The notes: generated from the letters alone by a model not told the origin. Positions 17,542-27,031 are shown, counted from the first letter of the stretch. The stretch is DNA of 64,000 bases from Pseudomonas syringae (GCF_001698815.1 NZ_LGSI01000049.1:1-64000); one strand, 5' to 3'. Program-made: numbers and translations.

Positions 17542-19264
17542 ATGACTACTTCAAGCGTTATTCATTCCAATGCATTCAATTTTATGAGTTTCATGATGGT
17601 AGGGGTCGATCCGCGCACGGGCCAGTACACCGTGTCAGTGGACATGCCGGAACTCAAGAGCAACCGACTCTGCGGTCCGGCCGTGCCGCTACAGTTGCAG
17701 TTCAACCCGCTGAACGTGATCGATTCCGGCTTCGGCATGGGCTGGAACCTGAACCTGTCGCAGTTCACGCCAGAGGACCAGATGCTGGCCCTGAGCAGCG
17801 GCGAGAATTTCAAAGTCACCGGCAGCGGAGGCCAACCGGACATCAAGGAGAAAAAACTCGACACGTTCCACTTCCATGACGTGGGCAACGAGACTTATCG
17901 CGTGGTGCACAAGTCCGGACTGGTGGAAACCCTGGTCACCGGCGGCAGCAGCAAGCAACGGGTCGCCTTGCCCCACACGATCAGTTCGCCTTCGGGCCAT
18001 GCCGTCAGCCTGACGTATGTCCCGTTCAACGGCGGCCAGTTGTTGCACACCGTCAGCGATGCCTTCACCACCCTGTTGCGCGTCGAGCGTGATCCCGGCG
18101 GTTCGTTCGTCAAGCTGCACCTGCATCCGGACAGCGGGCCCAACGGCGGGCCGCTGGCCACTTTCGAGATGAAGCTCAATGGCGACGGCGAGGTCACCGC
18201 CATCATCCTGCCGACGCCGGAGAAAGCTTCCTGGCGGTTTACCTATGACCAGTTTTTTGGCCGCACCTGCCTGGTTGAAGTCCAGACCCCGGTGGGCGGT
18301 CGGGAAACCATCGAGTATTTCGATCAGGGCCACGTCTTCCCCGGCTCGCCGCGCGATCCATTGCCCCGGGTCAATCGCCACTGCACCTACCCCGGTTTTG
18401 AGCAACCCATGATCGAGGTGAACTACAGCTACACCGACAATAACTTCATGGGCCACAACGCCCTGCAACACTGGGACGACAATGGTGAGGACAACCTCTA
18501 TAACGTCGACCATGACTATGAATATGGCTCGGTCGCCACCTTGAAAGACGGCAGCAACACCCTGCGCACGGTAACCCGTACGTTCAACCGGTTCCATCTG
18601 CTCACTGAGGAAGTCACCACGCAGCAGCACTGCGTCAAACGGGTGCTGACCGACTACCACGCCGAAGACACCAATTTCGACAATCAACCGCCGCAGTTCC
18701 AGCTGCCGAAAACCGTCACCAGCCGCTGGGAACTGGACAACGATGCCAACCGGTTTCGCATCGAGGTTGAAAGCACTGAGTTCGATGAATCCGGCAACCT
18801 GACCAGCAAGGTCCAGGCCAATGGCATCTGCGAAACCTTCAGCTATTACCCCAAAGACGGCGCCGAGGGTTGTCCGCCGGACCCGGACGGGTTTGTGCGC
18901 AACCAGCATGAACACACGACTTATCCGGCAACGTCGGAACACGGGAACGCCGCTACTTTGCGCAACACCTTCACCTACCAGCTGCTGCCCCCGCTGGAGA
19001 ACGCCAATGGCGCGGGCAATTGGCTGGTGCTTGCCGAGGAAACCCTGACCAGCAGCGATGACAACCCTGTGGCGGCGCTGCAATACACCCAGCGCGACTA
19101 TTACGACACACCGCAAGATCCAACGGTGCATGGTCGGCCGAAAAGCCACAGCGAAACCCTCAATGGGAAAACCTCGACCACCGGGTTCAGCTACAGCACG
19201 CCCCTGAGCGCCCTGGCCGGGGAGACCGTGGATCAGATTGTCGAAACCCTGACCGCTTTTGATG
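17542..19264 (+). repeat. Near-identical 5' block of RHS-2 (right copy of an inverted repeat)
   Basis: This pairs with 5094-6816 in opposite orientation. Homologous recombination between the two copies would invert about 10.7 kb and exchange the RHS C-terminal regions between the two operons. The sharp end of the identity near 19264 fits gene conversion or repeated exchange. Confidence 0.85.
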
Positions 19265-22149
19265 GCGCGGCTAAAACACTGACTCGACAACATTCTTTTC
19301 TCAACGGCGAAGTGCTGCTGGACTATGAAAACGATACCGATGTTCAGATCAGTTACGTCTATGACGTGCTGGGCAGGGTCATCGAGGAAACCGTCGCGCC
19401 GGACACCGACTATGCAGCGTCCCGACGTTATACCTACACCTTGACTTCCCTGGATGGGCAGCAGGCGCGCCAGGAAAGGGTGGACGTCAAGGGCGTAACG
19501 GTGCGTACCAAAGTGGATGGGCTGAACCGCGCCATTCTAGAAGAGCGTCAGGATCGGGATGGCGAAAAGCCTGAGGACTATCGCCGCATCTACCTCGCGG
19601 GCCACGACGTCTTCGGCAATATCGTCGTAGAGACCGACTGCGACTGGCTGGGCACGGAGGAATTGGCGCTGCGGCGTCTGTTCGAGTTTGACGACTGGGG
19701 GCAGCAGTTGAGTGTGAGGGGGCCGGACGACGTGGTGGAGTATACGCAGACGGACCCGATCGGAACCCCGGAATCCAAAGGGCCGATCATCCGCAGTTGG
19801 CGCCAGGAACCTGAGGATCCAGAGGCGGAATACGCAATAGGCGGGGCCACCGAAACCTGGCAAACCCTGTTCGAAAAACCCGGCCGGGTTGAACGCTTCG
19901 ATACACAGGGGAAAAGCCTGAGCGTGCATCAGTATTTTTATGACGGCTTGGGTCGGACCGCCAGGGAAGTCGATGCGCGCACTAACACAACGCTTTTTGC
20001 TTATGACGCCTTTGACCGGCTGGTCGAAAGTACCTTGCCCGGTGGTGCTGTGGTCAAGCGCAGCTACGCCGAGCACAGTGAGGATGATCTGCCGAGCAGC
20101 ATCAGCGTGAATGACATCGAGTTGGGCACTCAGGTATTTGACGGGGTGGGGCGTAAAACTGAATCGGTTGTCGGCGGGCGCAAGCAAGTGTTCACCTACG
20201 ACCCTGGACAGTTCCAGCCCAAGAGCGTTACCACGCCCAGTGGCCGGCTGATCACCTACGATTACTTGCCCTCACTGGGCGATGAGCCGTTGCACCGCTA
20301 TCTCCCCGATAATCTCACTGCGCAGTATGACTACGACAAAAAAGACGCACGGCTGCTCAGTTGTGCGGAATCAGATCAGGAGCTGGAGCGCAGCTATTTC
20401 AGCACTGGCGAACTCAAAAGCGAGACACGTCGGCAGTCCGGCGGCGATCCGCGGAGCATGCACTATGTCTACAGCCTCAACGGCCGGCTGCTGAAATACA
20501 CGGACGTACTGGGTCAGATCCAGAATTATCGTTATGACCGGGCTGGACGCCTTGAGCGCACCGATCTGGGAGGGCTGGCTTCGACGTTCAGCTATGACGC
20601 TTTGGGACGGTTAAAAGAGATCAACACCCGGGAGGACGATCGCAGCGTGACGACTACGCTGCACTACGATGCGCTTGGCCGCGAGATCCTGCGTGAGTTC
20701 GACCTCAATGGTATAAGCCAGAGCCTGGCTCAGGAGTACAACGCCGTCGATGCGGTGACCCGACGCACATTGAGTGAAGGAGACACTCTGCTGCGCGACG
20801 AAACCTATGGGTATGACCCGCGCGGCCGACTGGAGCTCTATACCTGCACAGGCAGCCGACTGCCAGTCGACCCTTACGGCCAGGCCATCACCGGGCAGGT
20901 GTTCCAGTTTGACGCACTGGACAACCTGACGTTGGTGCGCACCAATTCGGTCAATGGCAACAACCTTGCCAGCTATAGCTACGACACCCAGGACCCGACC
21001 CAGCTGCGGCGAATTACCAACAGTGACAGCGCGCGTTACCCGGCTGAAATCCTGCTGGATTATGACGCCGACGGAAACCTTATCCTCGACGAGCAACAGC
21101 GCACGCTGACTTACGACGCGCTGGGGCGGCTGATGACAGTCAGCGCACAAGGTGACGGTGCTCAAAGCGATTATCACTATGACCCGCTGGATCGGGTCGC
21201 CAAGGGCGGGCCAAACGATACCGATCAGCAACGCTTTTACCGTGAGGGTGAACTTGCCAACCAGATCGATGGGGATCTTGCCCGCACGTTCATGCGCGGC
21301 GCGGATCAGTTGTTGGCCGAGCGACACGGCGACGGCGCGGTATTGCTGGGTACCAACCTGCAACAAACCGTCTTGAGCGAAATCTCGCCGGGGGCGCCTG
21401 CCAACGATATTGTTTACAGCGCTTACGGCCACGGCACTGGCGAAAGTCCGATTTCCACGGCCTTGGGGTTCAATGGCGAACTCGGTGAAGGCGACACCGG
21501 ATGGCAATTGCTGGGCAACGGCTACCGAGCATTCAACCCGGCCTTGATGCGCTTTCATACCCCTGACAGTTTGAGTCCATTCGGCGAGGGCGGTTTGAAC
21601 GGCTACATGTATTGCAAGGGGGATCCGGTGAACCATAGCGATCCGACGGGGCACTTAAGCCTTGGCATCCTTTCTTTGCTGTTAGCTGCAGCTGCAGCTG
21701 TAGCTGTAGCCGGAGCAGGATCAATCGTTGTTGGTGCGCTGGTTGAAGACCCGATTGTCAAAAGTTTGTGGTATACCGCGGGTGGGGTCGCGTTTTCTGG
21801 GGTCGCGTTTTTTGGGCTCGCTGTTCTGGGGGGTGGGAGGGGAACGACGCAGATGTTTGGGGGGAGGATGAATCAGTACTCTAGACGTCAGTTCACGGGT
21901 GCGAGGCCGCGGGGACCACGTGTCGAGCAAAGTGTTGGATACACTCGTGGAAATAATGTTCTAACTAACTCATCATCCGGCCCTAATCGGAGCCGTGTGT
22001 ATTGGGCAGATCAGCCCCGGGATCCGCTTTCTACAATTTCTGAATTCCACCCTGGAGCTCCGACATCATTGGTCCCTGGAGGGCGAGGACCGAGGGTCCC
22101 TCCAGAATCTGTCAGGGGTGACGCAACTCGCCGAAATAAATCGATCTGA
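17542..22149 (+). CDS. RHS/YD-repeat protein with a different C-terminal tail (RHS-2)
   Basis: 1535 aa. I chose the second of two adjacent ATGs (17542, CGGAG six bases upstream) because it matches the RHS-1 start. Residues 1-575 are near-identical to RHS-1; the YD-repeat middle is only moderately similar. The RHS core ends at residue 1371 (GGLNGYMYCKGDPVNHSDPTG). The last 164 residues share nothing obvious with the RHS-1 tail. They begin with a very hydrophobic Leu/Ala/Val stretch, including an alternating AAAAAVAVAGAG run, then become basic and Gly/Pro-rich and end in RRNKSI. No toxin family is recognised. No small gene follows that could be an immunity factor. Last gene of the operon starting at 8228. 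Confidence 0.85.
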   Translation: MTTSSVIHSNAFNFMSFMMVGVDPRTGQYTVSVDMPELKSNRLCGPAVPLQLQFNPLNVIDSGFGMGWNLNLSQFTPEDQMLALSSGENFKVTGSGGQPDIKEKKLDTFHFHDVGNETYRVVHKSGLVETLVTGGSSKQRVALPHTISSPSGHAVSLTYVPFNGGQLLHTVSDAFTTLLRVERDPGGSFVKLHLHPDSGPNGGPLATFEMKLNGDGEVTAIILPTPEKASWRFTYDQFFGRTCLVEVQTPVGGRETIEYFDQGHVFPGSPRDPLPRVNRHCTYPGFEQPMIEVNYSYTDNNFMGHNALQHWDDNGEDNLYNVDHDYEYGSVATLKDGSNTLRTVTRTFNRFHLLTEEVTTQQHCVKRVLTDYHAEDTNFDNQPPQFQLPKTVTSRWELDNDANRFRIEVESTEFDESGNLTSKVQANGICETFSYYPKDGAEGCPPDPDGFVRNQHEHTTYPATSEHGNAATLRNTFTYQLLPPLENANGAGNWLVLAEETLTSSDDNPVAALQYTQRDYYDTPQDPTVHGRPKSHSETLNGKTSTTGFSYSTPLSALAGETVDQIVETLTAFDGAAKTLTRQHSFLNGEVLLDYENDTDVQISYVYDVLGRVIEETVAPDTDYAASRRYTYTLTSLDGQQARQERVDVKGVTVRTKVDGLNRAILEERQDRDGEKPEDYRRIYLAGHDVFGNIVVETDCDWLGTEELALRRLFEFDDWGQQLSVRGPDDVVEYTQTDPIGTPESKGPIIRSWRQEPEDPEAEYAIGGATETWQTLFEKPGRVERFDTQGKSLSVHQYFYDGLGRTAREVDARTNTTLFAYDAFDRLVESTLPGGAVVKRSYAEHSEDDLPSSISVNDIELGTQVFDGVGRKTESVVGGRKQVFTYDPGQFQPKSVTTPSGRLITYDYLPSLGDEPLHRYLPDNLTAQYDYDKKDARLLSCAESDQELERSYFSTGELKSETRRQSGGDPRSMHYVYSLNGRLLKYTDVLGQIQNYRYDRAGRLERTDLGGLASTFSYDALGRLKEINTREDDRSVTTTLHYDALGREILREFDLNGISQSLAQEYNAVDAVTRRTLSEGDTLLRDETYGYDPRGRLELYTCTGSRLPVDPYGQAITGQVFQFDALDNLTLVRTNSVNGNNLASYSYDTQDPTQLRRITNSDSARYPAEILLDYDADGNLILDEQQRTLTYDALGRLMTVSAQGDGAQSDYHYDPLDRVAKGGPNDTDQQRFYREGELANQIDGDLARTFMRGADQLLAERHGDGAVLLGTNLQQTVLSEISPGAPANDIVYSAYGHGTGESPISTALGFNGELGEGDTGWQLLGNGYRAFNPALMRFHTPDSLSPFGEGGLNGYMYCKGDPVNHSDPTGHLSLGILSLLLAAAAAVAVAGAGSIVVGALVEDPIVKSLWYTAGGVAFSGVAFFGLAVLGGGRGTTQMFGGRMNQYSRRQFTGARPRGPRVEQSVGYTRGNNVLTNSSSGPNRSRVYWADQPRDPLSTISEFHPGAPTSLVPGGRGPRVPPESVRGDATRRNKSI

Positions 22150-22252
22150 TTAAAAATTCTGGAGGAAATTGAGCCGGAAACTAAATAACGAAACCTCAAT
22201 ATAGCAACTCGAAATAACCATAATTCCGGATTGAAGTAGATGATGCGTGATC

Positions 22253-22277
22253 ATGCCGGCTATAAAACGGTCGGCAT
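22253..22277. other. Short inverted repeat after RHS-2
   Basis: ATGCCG and CGGCAT are separated by 13 bases, 100 bp after the RHS-2 stop. No T-run follows, so terminator function is doubtful. It is followed by a short duplicated AAAACCCGC and then the LuxR-type box. The 282-bp gap 22150-22431 holds no gene. Confidence 0.35.
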
Positions 22278-22309
22278 ACTCACGCCTGAAAACCCGCAAA
22301 ACCCGCAAA

Positions 22310-22329
22310 ACCTAGTAGTTCTACTAGTA
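22310..22329. promoter_or_regulatory. LuxR-type box upstream of the second plus-strand transcription unit
   Basis: Bases 22312-22327, CTAGTAGTTCTACTAG, are a perfect inverted repeat with the CT-N12-AG spacing of lux boxes. The first eleven bases, ACCTAGTAGTT, are identical to the box at 8126. It lies 102 bp before the ATG at 22432. If centred near -42 as in lux-type promoters, the start point would be near 22362. The same regulator probably reads both boxes; this is inference. Confidence 0.65.
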
Positions 22330-22431
22330 TCGCAGGCGCGGTTTTAGTAGTTAACTGGTCTTCAACTTACCGCTGCCGGCAAGATCGAGCTGCATAAGTG
22401 TTGACCGTCACTCATGTAAGGAGAACATGAC

Positions 22432-24465
22432 ATGGCTTTCTCGGAAGCAAGACGCAGGGCGCAACAAGCGCGTGATGATTATCGCAACGCACGGGTCAAA
22501 CAGTTGATTGAATCTGGGCCGCAGGAAGTTCTGCTTCCGCCAGGTTTGCCGGTCGGTGCGATCATTGATCCAGCGGACGGTACGTTGAACAAGGATGTTC
22601 TAACGGCTGATCTTGCCATAAGCATGGCGGCATGGAGCAATTTACCCCCAGAAGGTCAGAGCTCTGATGTCGAGGTTCAATGGGCAAGGACTGATGGCTC
22701 CGGTCTTCCAGACGATAGCTGGTACGAGGTAGTCGACAGTCGAGAAGTTTCAGGGCCAACCCCTGTGTTCCCGCTGCTATTGAAAGTTCCCAGCAACAAG
22801 TTGGCACCGGACGGGAAGTATTACTTGCGGCTGGCAATGTATCCCTATAACTCGGGGCCTACGCTCTTTTCCGATCCTGTACCGCTTATTTGCGACAGCG
22901 AAGGACCTTATCGTCACGAGACGCCGGCGGCGATGATATTGCCGAATCCTCCGGAAATAACCGATGCCTATCTGGCTGCTAACGATGACAAGGTGATCGG
23001 TGGTATTCCTCAATACGCTGATTATCAACCAGGGGACAGGGTAGCGTTTTACTGGGGAGCGTTGCCGCCCCCTGAGAAACCTGAGGATGTGGTGCCCATT
23101 GATGTGATCGATGTTGACGGCGTCACCTGGCCGTATCCAGTGGAATTCACCGGGGACACGATTCGCGCGGCCGGGGACGGGCCTTGTTATGCGTTGTATG
23201 TGCTGGTCGATAAAGCCACCAATGCCAGCAAGTTATCGGGTTACGCCCCGCTCAGGGTGGCCTTGGGTCCTTTGCCGAGTGGTCTTCAGCTTCCCAAAGT
23301 ACCGCTGGCGGACGACGGTCTGGTCAGTCTGAAGGACGCCATTGCCGGGGTCGATGTAGTGATAGAAAGCTTCGTTGACTACAAAAGCAGCGATACGATT
23401 GATGTCACCTGGGGCACGACGGTTTTACCCGGCGTTCCGGTAGGCGGAGGCAGTTTTCCAATGGCAGTCAGAGTGCCGTCTGATGTCCTCAAGAATACCT
23501 TCGGCGCTGGAACTGGCCCGACAGCTACAGCCGTCAGTTATGTGGTGACTCGTGGTGGACTTGCTTCCGAAATCAAGGCGATAACCGTCCAGGTAGACTT
23601 TTCCGTCATTGGTCCGGACCCGGACCCCGATCCTTGGCCAGATCCAGTCAATGACAAGTTGCCGCTCGCGGAGGTTTACGGAGAGGTATCTGCCACACTC
23701 AATGAGCTCACCCGGGCGGATGAGGGCAAAGACGCGACTCTCAAGTTGAAACTCTACGATCCACTGGCTGCAGGTCAGGTCATCAGTTTCTACTGGAAAG
23801 GTGGGGAAGTGCCGGAAGCTGAGTACACGGTACTTGCCACCGACGCGCCTGGGAACGAAATCTCAAAGACCGTACCCTGGTCGTACATTGAGCAAGCCTT
23901 CAATCACCCTGAATTGCCCGTCCATTACCGAATCAGGGCCAACGCTGATGCTGAAAACGAGCAGCACTCGCGAGACACCTTGGTCAAGGCGAACGCCGTG
24001 ACACTCAAGGCGCCTGCTGCTGCCTATGAGGGCATCGCGGGTGGGAATTTCCTGAATTGCGAGTCCTTGTATGCCGACCCCACTAATCCTGTTGATGACC
24101 CAGCGATTCGAGTCAAGGTCCCTGATCTGACTCAGCCTCCATTCGGCCTGGCAGCTGGCGCCATTATCAGCATGAAGTGGCGAGTGGTAAGAGGTTACTC
24201 GGGTGAAGACCCCATAAGCGAAGTTGATTTTGATGAAAACATAACGCTGGGTACGGATTACCCTGCTACCGGTTTTACCTGGAGGATTGAGCCTTATGCC
24301 GATTACATTCTGCCCATTTACAACCCGAATGACGGTCGGGGACGGGTAACTTACTCGTTTATTCTCAATAGTGAGACGGTGACTTCCACACAGATTGAAG
24401 CATTCGTCGCGATGCATACCGGAGTGGGACCATGCCCTATATCACCACCGCCGCGAAAAGTTTGA
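22432..24465 (+). CDS. Ig-like-domain protein B of the RHS island
   Basis: 677 aa, ATG at 22432 with AAGGAG about eight bases upstream. The first 25 residues are highly charged and look like a short helix (MAFSEARRRAQQARDDYRNA), not a signal peptide. The rest is a chain of about five or six Ig-like units. The stretch NDDKVIGGIPQYADYQPGDR ... GDTIRAAGDGPCYALYVLVD aligns with NDDKVLAEIPGYDAIKPGDV ... GDMIRARGDGERYAYYRVQD in the protein at 27074, so they are paralogues. Residues about 395-402 contain a DPDPDP linker. It stands as its own unit behind the second LuxR-type box, with the autotransporter gene 376 bp further on. Function unknown. Confidence 0.75.
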   Translation: MAFSEARRRAQQARDDYRNARVKQLIESGPQEVLLPPGLPVGAIIDPADGTLNKDVLTADLAISMAAWSNLPPEGQSSDVEVQWARTDGSGLPDDSWYEVVDSREVSGPTPVFPLLLKVPSNKLAPDGKYYLRLAMYPYNSGPTLFSDPVPLICDSEGPYRHETPAAMILPNPPEITDAYLAANDDKVIGGIPQYADYQPGDRVAFYWGALPPPEKPEDVVPIDVIDVDGVTWPYPVEFTGDTIRAAGDGPCYALYVLVDKATNASKLSGYAPLRVALGPLPSGLQLPKVPLADDGLVSLKDAIAGVDVVIESFVDYKSSDTIDVTWGTTVLPGVPVGGGSFPMAVRVPSDVLKNTFGAGTGPTATAVSYVVTRGGLASEIKAITVQVDFSVIGPDPDPDPWPDPVNDKLPLAEVYGEVSATLNELTRADEGKDATLKLKLYDPLAAGQVISFYWKGGEVPEAEYTVLATDAPGNEISKTVPWSYIEQAFNHPELPVHYRIRANADAENEQHSRDTLVKANAVTLKAPAAAYEGIAGGNFLNCESLYADPTNPVDDPAIRVKVPDLTQPPFGLAAGAIISMKWRVVRGYSGEDPISEVDFDENITLGTDYPATGFTWRIEPYADYILPIYNPNDGRGRVTYSFILNSETVTSTQIEAFVAMHTGVGPCPISPPPRKV

Positions 24466-24574
24466 TTCTGGACGTTGTGGCGCAGTGGGTGAACTGACTG
24501 AGGCTGATCCATAACAATAACGACGGGTTGCTGCCAGGTTGATCGGTATGCCTGTTTAATGGCTTATGGATCGG

Positions 24575-24606
24575 TTCGAAATAAATAGCGGTTAATTTAT
24601 TTCGAA
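24575..24606. other. Perfect 12-bp AT-rich inverted repeat
   Basis: TTCGAAATAAAT and ATTTATTTCGAA flank the 8-base loop AGCGGTTA. A perfect 12-bp AT-rich arm pair suits an operator for a dimeric regulator, or a weak terminator of the gene ending at 24465. No T-run follows. Confidence 0.5.
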
Positions 24607-24763
24607 TTCAGCTCGTGGCAGGGTATTAGCTGTTCAAATCCCTTTTCAGTTGTGGTATTGGGGCGGTGACTGGCTACAACTGTAGGAAAGTTCAGCTAGT
24701 ATTTGAGGAAATGTCCTACATTGATTTGAGAAGTTGAAGCGTAGGCTTTCGATGCTTGCAATC

Positions 24764-24799
24764 AGGGCTGCCCCCGCAGTGCAGCCCTTTGCTGGGTTT
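24764..24799 (+). terminator. Terminator-like hairpin before the autotransporter gene
   Basis: AGGGCTGC and GCAGCCCT flank a 9-base loop and are followed by TTGCTGGGTTTTT. It lies 43 bp before the autotransporter ATG. It could end upstream transcription or attenuate the autotransporter mRNA. Confidence 0.45.
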
Positions 24800-24841
24800 T
24801 TGCAAGTCTCGTTCACTGAAATCAATTAAAGGTATTCGCTA

Positions 24842-27019
24842 ATGTCAGTCATTGGGTCAATTTCCATGACGCCTCTAGCAAGAGGACTCAAACTAAGCAT
24901 TTTAAGCTCGGCGCTGTTAGTTGCTGATCCAGTATGGGCACTCTTTGTTGATCGCCCACTCACTATTAACGAGAACACGGTCTTGCAGGACTATCAATTG
25001 ACCAGCAACGGACAATTGACGTCCAACGGCGCCACGACGGACAGAATAACCATGGTTTCGGGTGCCAGGTTGGTACTCAACGGAACCACTGTTTCCAGCG
25101 ACTCGATAGCAATCCGGATGAGCGGCGGTGACAGTACCATCACCGGCAGCAACATCAGCAGCTTGAATCAGGGCATGTCGGTCGGCCAGGGGACTGCGGG
25201 GGACGGGGCAATAGCGCGTGTATACGGCAGTCAGATTTCGGGGGTGGCACGTGGGGTAGTGGTCGGTCCCGAGTCAACGCTTTATCTGGAAAACAGCACT
25301 GTTTCCGGAACCGGCCCAAACGGATTCGGCATTGACCTGTATGAAGGCAATCTCGAAGCGGTCGGATCAACCATCAGCGGAACCCAGGACGGCGTGACCT
25401 TCCGTAGTATCGCCGGCTCTGGCGCAGACGGGAGCATGGATCTGAACGGTTCCCACGTGACGGGTCAGACCGGCTCGGCCATTGTCCTTCGCGACTCGGC
25501 CATTGCGCAGATCAACGTCACCAACGGCTCAACGCTGACGGCTGGCAACGGTACCTTGCTGGAAGTCACCAGCGGCTCCACTGCCAACATGACAGTCGAC
25601 AACAGCATGCTGACGGGTAACGTCGTGGTGGAAGGTGGCGGCACGGCCAACCTGACCCTGCAGAATCGCGCCAGCCTGACCGGGCGGCTGGATAACGTTG
25701 CCAGCCTTGCGGTCAACAGCCAGGCCCAGTGGGTCATGGTCGGTGACGGTGAAGTCGGCCAGTTGGCGCTGGACGGCGGCACCATCAAATTCGGTGATCC
25801 AACGGCGTTCTACCAGTTGTCGGTGGGTTCACTGTCGGGTAACGGTACGTTTGTGATGGATGCCGATTTTGTCACCGGCGAGCATGACTTTCTCAATGTC
25901 ACCGGCGCAGCCTCCGGCACCCATACGCTGTTGATAGGCAGCAGCGGCGCGGACCCGCTCGCCGAAAGCGAAATGCATGTCGTCCACATCGACAGTGGGG
26001 ATGCTCAGTTCTCCCTGCTTAACGGTCCGGTTGATCTCGGCGCGTTCTCCTATGACCTGGCCCAGCGCGGCAATGACTGGTATCTGGACACCGCAACCAA
26101 AGTCATCAGCCCGGGCACTCGTTCCGTGCTGGCGCTGTTCAACACAGCCCCGACCGTCTGGTATGGCGAACTGAGCACCTTGCGCAGCCGTATGGGCGAA
26201 CTGCGCATGAACGGGGGCAAGGCAGGCGGCTGGATCCGCACTTACGGCAATAAATACAACGTATCGGCGGCGTCCGGCGTGGGTTACAAGCAGACTCAGC
26301 AAGGTATTTCCTTTGGTGCCGATGCGCCTCTGCCGATTGGCGACGGGCAATGGCTGATCGGGTTGCTGGGCGGCTACAGCAAGTCGGATCTGGATTTGCA
26401 GCGGGGCACATCGGGCAACGTCGACAGTTACTACGTCGGCGCCTACACCACCTGGCTGGATGCTGACAGCGGCTATTACGTTGATGCCGTGCTCAAGCTC
26501 AACCGTTTCCAGAACGAATCCAAGGTTCAGCTCAGCGACGGGACTCGTACCAAAGGTGATTACAAAAACAACGGCGTCGGCGCTTCGGTTGAAGTGGGGC
26601 GGCATATCAAGCTGGACGACGGTTACTTCGTCGAACCTTACACCCAGCTTTCCGGGGTGGTGATTCAAGACAAGGATTACGACCTGGATAACGGTCTTTC
26701 CGCCGAGGGCGATCGTACCCGTTCGTTACTGGGCAAGGTCGGCGCGACGGTAGGGCGTAATTTCGATATGGGCGACGGCAAGACCATACAGCCCTATGTG
26801 CGTGCCGCTTATGCTCACGAGTTCGCGAAGAACAACGAAGTGCAGGTCAACGACAACGTGTTCAACAACGACTTGTCCGGCTCGCGGGGTGAACTGGGTG
26901 CCGGGGTTGCCATTCAATTGGCCGAGCGGTTGCAGGCGCATGTCGATCTGGACTACAGCAACGGCGACAACATCGAGCAACCCTGGGGTGCGAATTTCGG
27001 CGTTCGTTATAGCTGGTAA
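24842..27019 (+). CDS. Autotransporter (type Va) with pertactin-like passenger
   Basis: 725 aa. ATG at 24842 after AAAGG. The signal peptide probably ends near residue 33 (LLVADPVWA). The passenger, about 34-450, is made of short repeats rich in Gly, Ser, Thr and Asn (NSTVSGTG, GSTISGTQDGVTF, GGTANLTLQN). These build a right-handed beta-helix as in pertactin or AidA. From about residue 459 (GGWIRTYGNKYNVSAASG) a beta-barrel of about 267 residues follows and ends in the outer-membrane signature FGVRYSW with terminal Trp. The passenger should be displayed on or released from the cell surface; no protease triad or RGD is evident. It lies between two Ig-like genes of the island. Confidence 0.85.
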   Translation: MSVIGSISMTPLARGLKLSILSSALLVADPVWALFVDRPLTINENTVLQDYQLTSNGQLTSNGATTDRITMVSGARLVLNGTTVSSDSIAIRMSGGDSTITGSNISSLNQGMSVGQGTAGDGAIARVYGSQISGVARGVVVGPESTLYLENSTVSGTGPNGFGIDLYEGNLEAVGSTISGTQDGVTFRSIAGSGADGSMDLNGSHVTGQTGSAIVLRDSAIAQINVTNGSTLTAGNGTLLEVTSGSTANMTVDNSMLTGNVVVEGGGTANLTLQNRASLTGRLDNVASLAVNSQAQWVMVGDGEVGQLALDGGTIKFGDPTAFYQLSVGSLSGNGTFVMDADFVTGEHDFLNVTGAASGTHTLLIGSSGADPLAESEMHVVHIDSGDAQFSLLNGPVDLGAFSYDLAQRGNDWYLDTATKVISPGTRSVLALFNTAPTVWYGELSTLRSRMGELRMNGGKAGGWIRTYGNKYNVSAASGVGYKQTQQGISFGADAPLPIGDGQWLIGLLGGYSKSDLDLQRGTSGNVDSYYVGAYTTWLDADSGYYVDAVLKLNRFQNESKVQLSDGTRTKGDYKNNGVGASVEVGRHIKLDDGYFVEPYTQLSGVVIQDKDYDLDNGLSAEGDRTRSLLGKVGATVGRNFDMGDGKTIQPYVRAAYAHEFAKNNEVQVNDNVFNNDLSGSRGELGAGVAIQLAERLQAHVDLDYSNGDNIEQPWGANFGVRYSW

Positions 27020-27031
27020 CCAAGGAGTGAC

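Larger units (their letters stand above)
24466..24841. other. 376-bp intergenic region with hairpins
   Basis: No gene seen. It holds three symmetrical elements: an AT-rich perfect hairpin at 24575-24606, a spaced inverted repeat TGTAGGA ... TCCTACA at about 24681-24720, and a GC-rich hairpin with a following T-rich tract at 24764-24799. The promoter for the autotransporter gene probably lies here, but I could not fix -35 and -10 hexamers. Confidence 0.5.

Noticed and set aside
22253..22277. Terminator after RHS-2
   Set aside because: A six-base stem with a 13-base loop and no T-run is too weak to call.
24681..24720. Third LuxR-type box upstream of the autotransporter
   Set aside because: CTGTAGGAAAGTTCAG has the CT-N12-AG spacing but its halves match in only three positions; the TGTAGGA/TCCTACA pair has too long a spacer.
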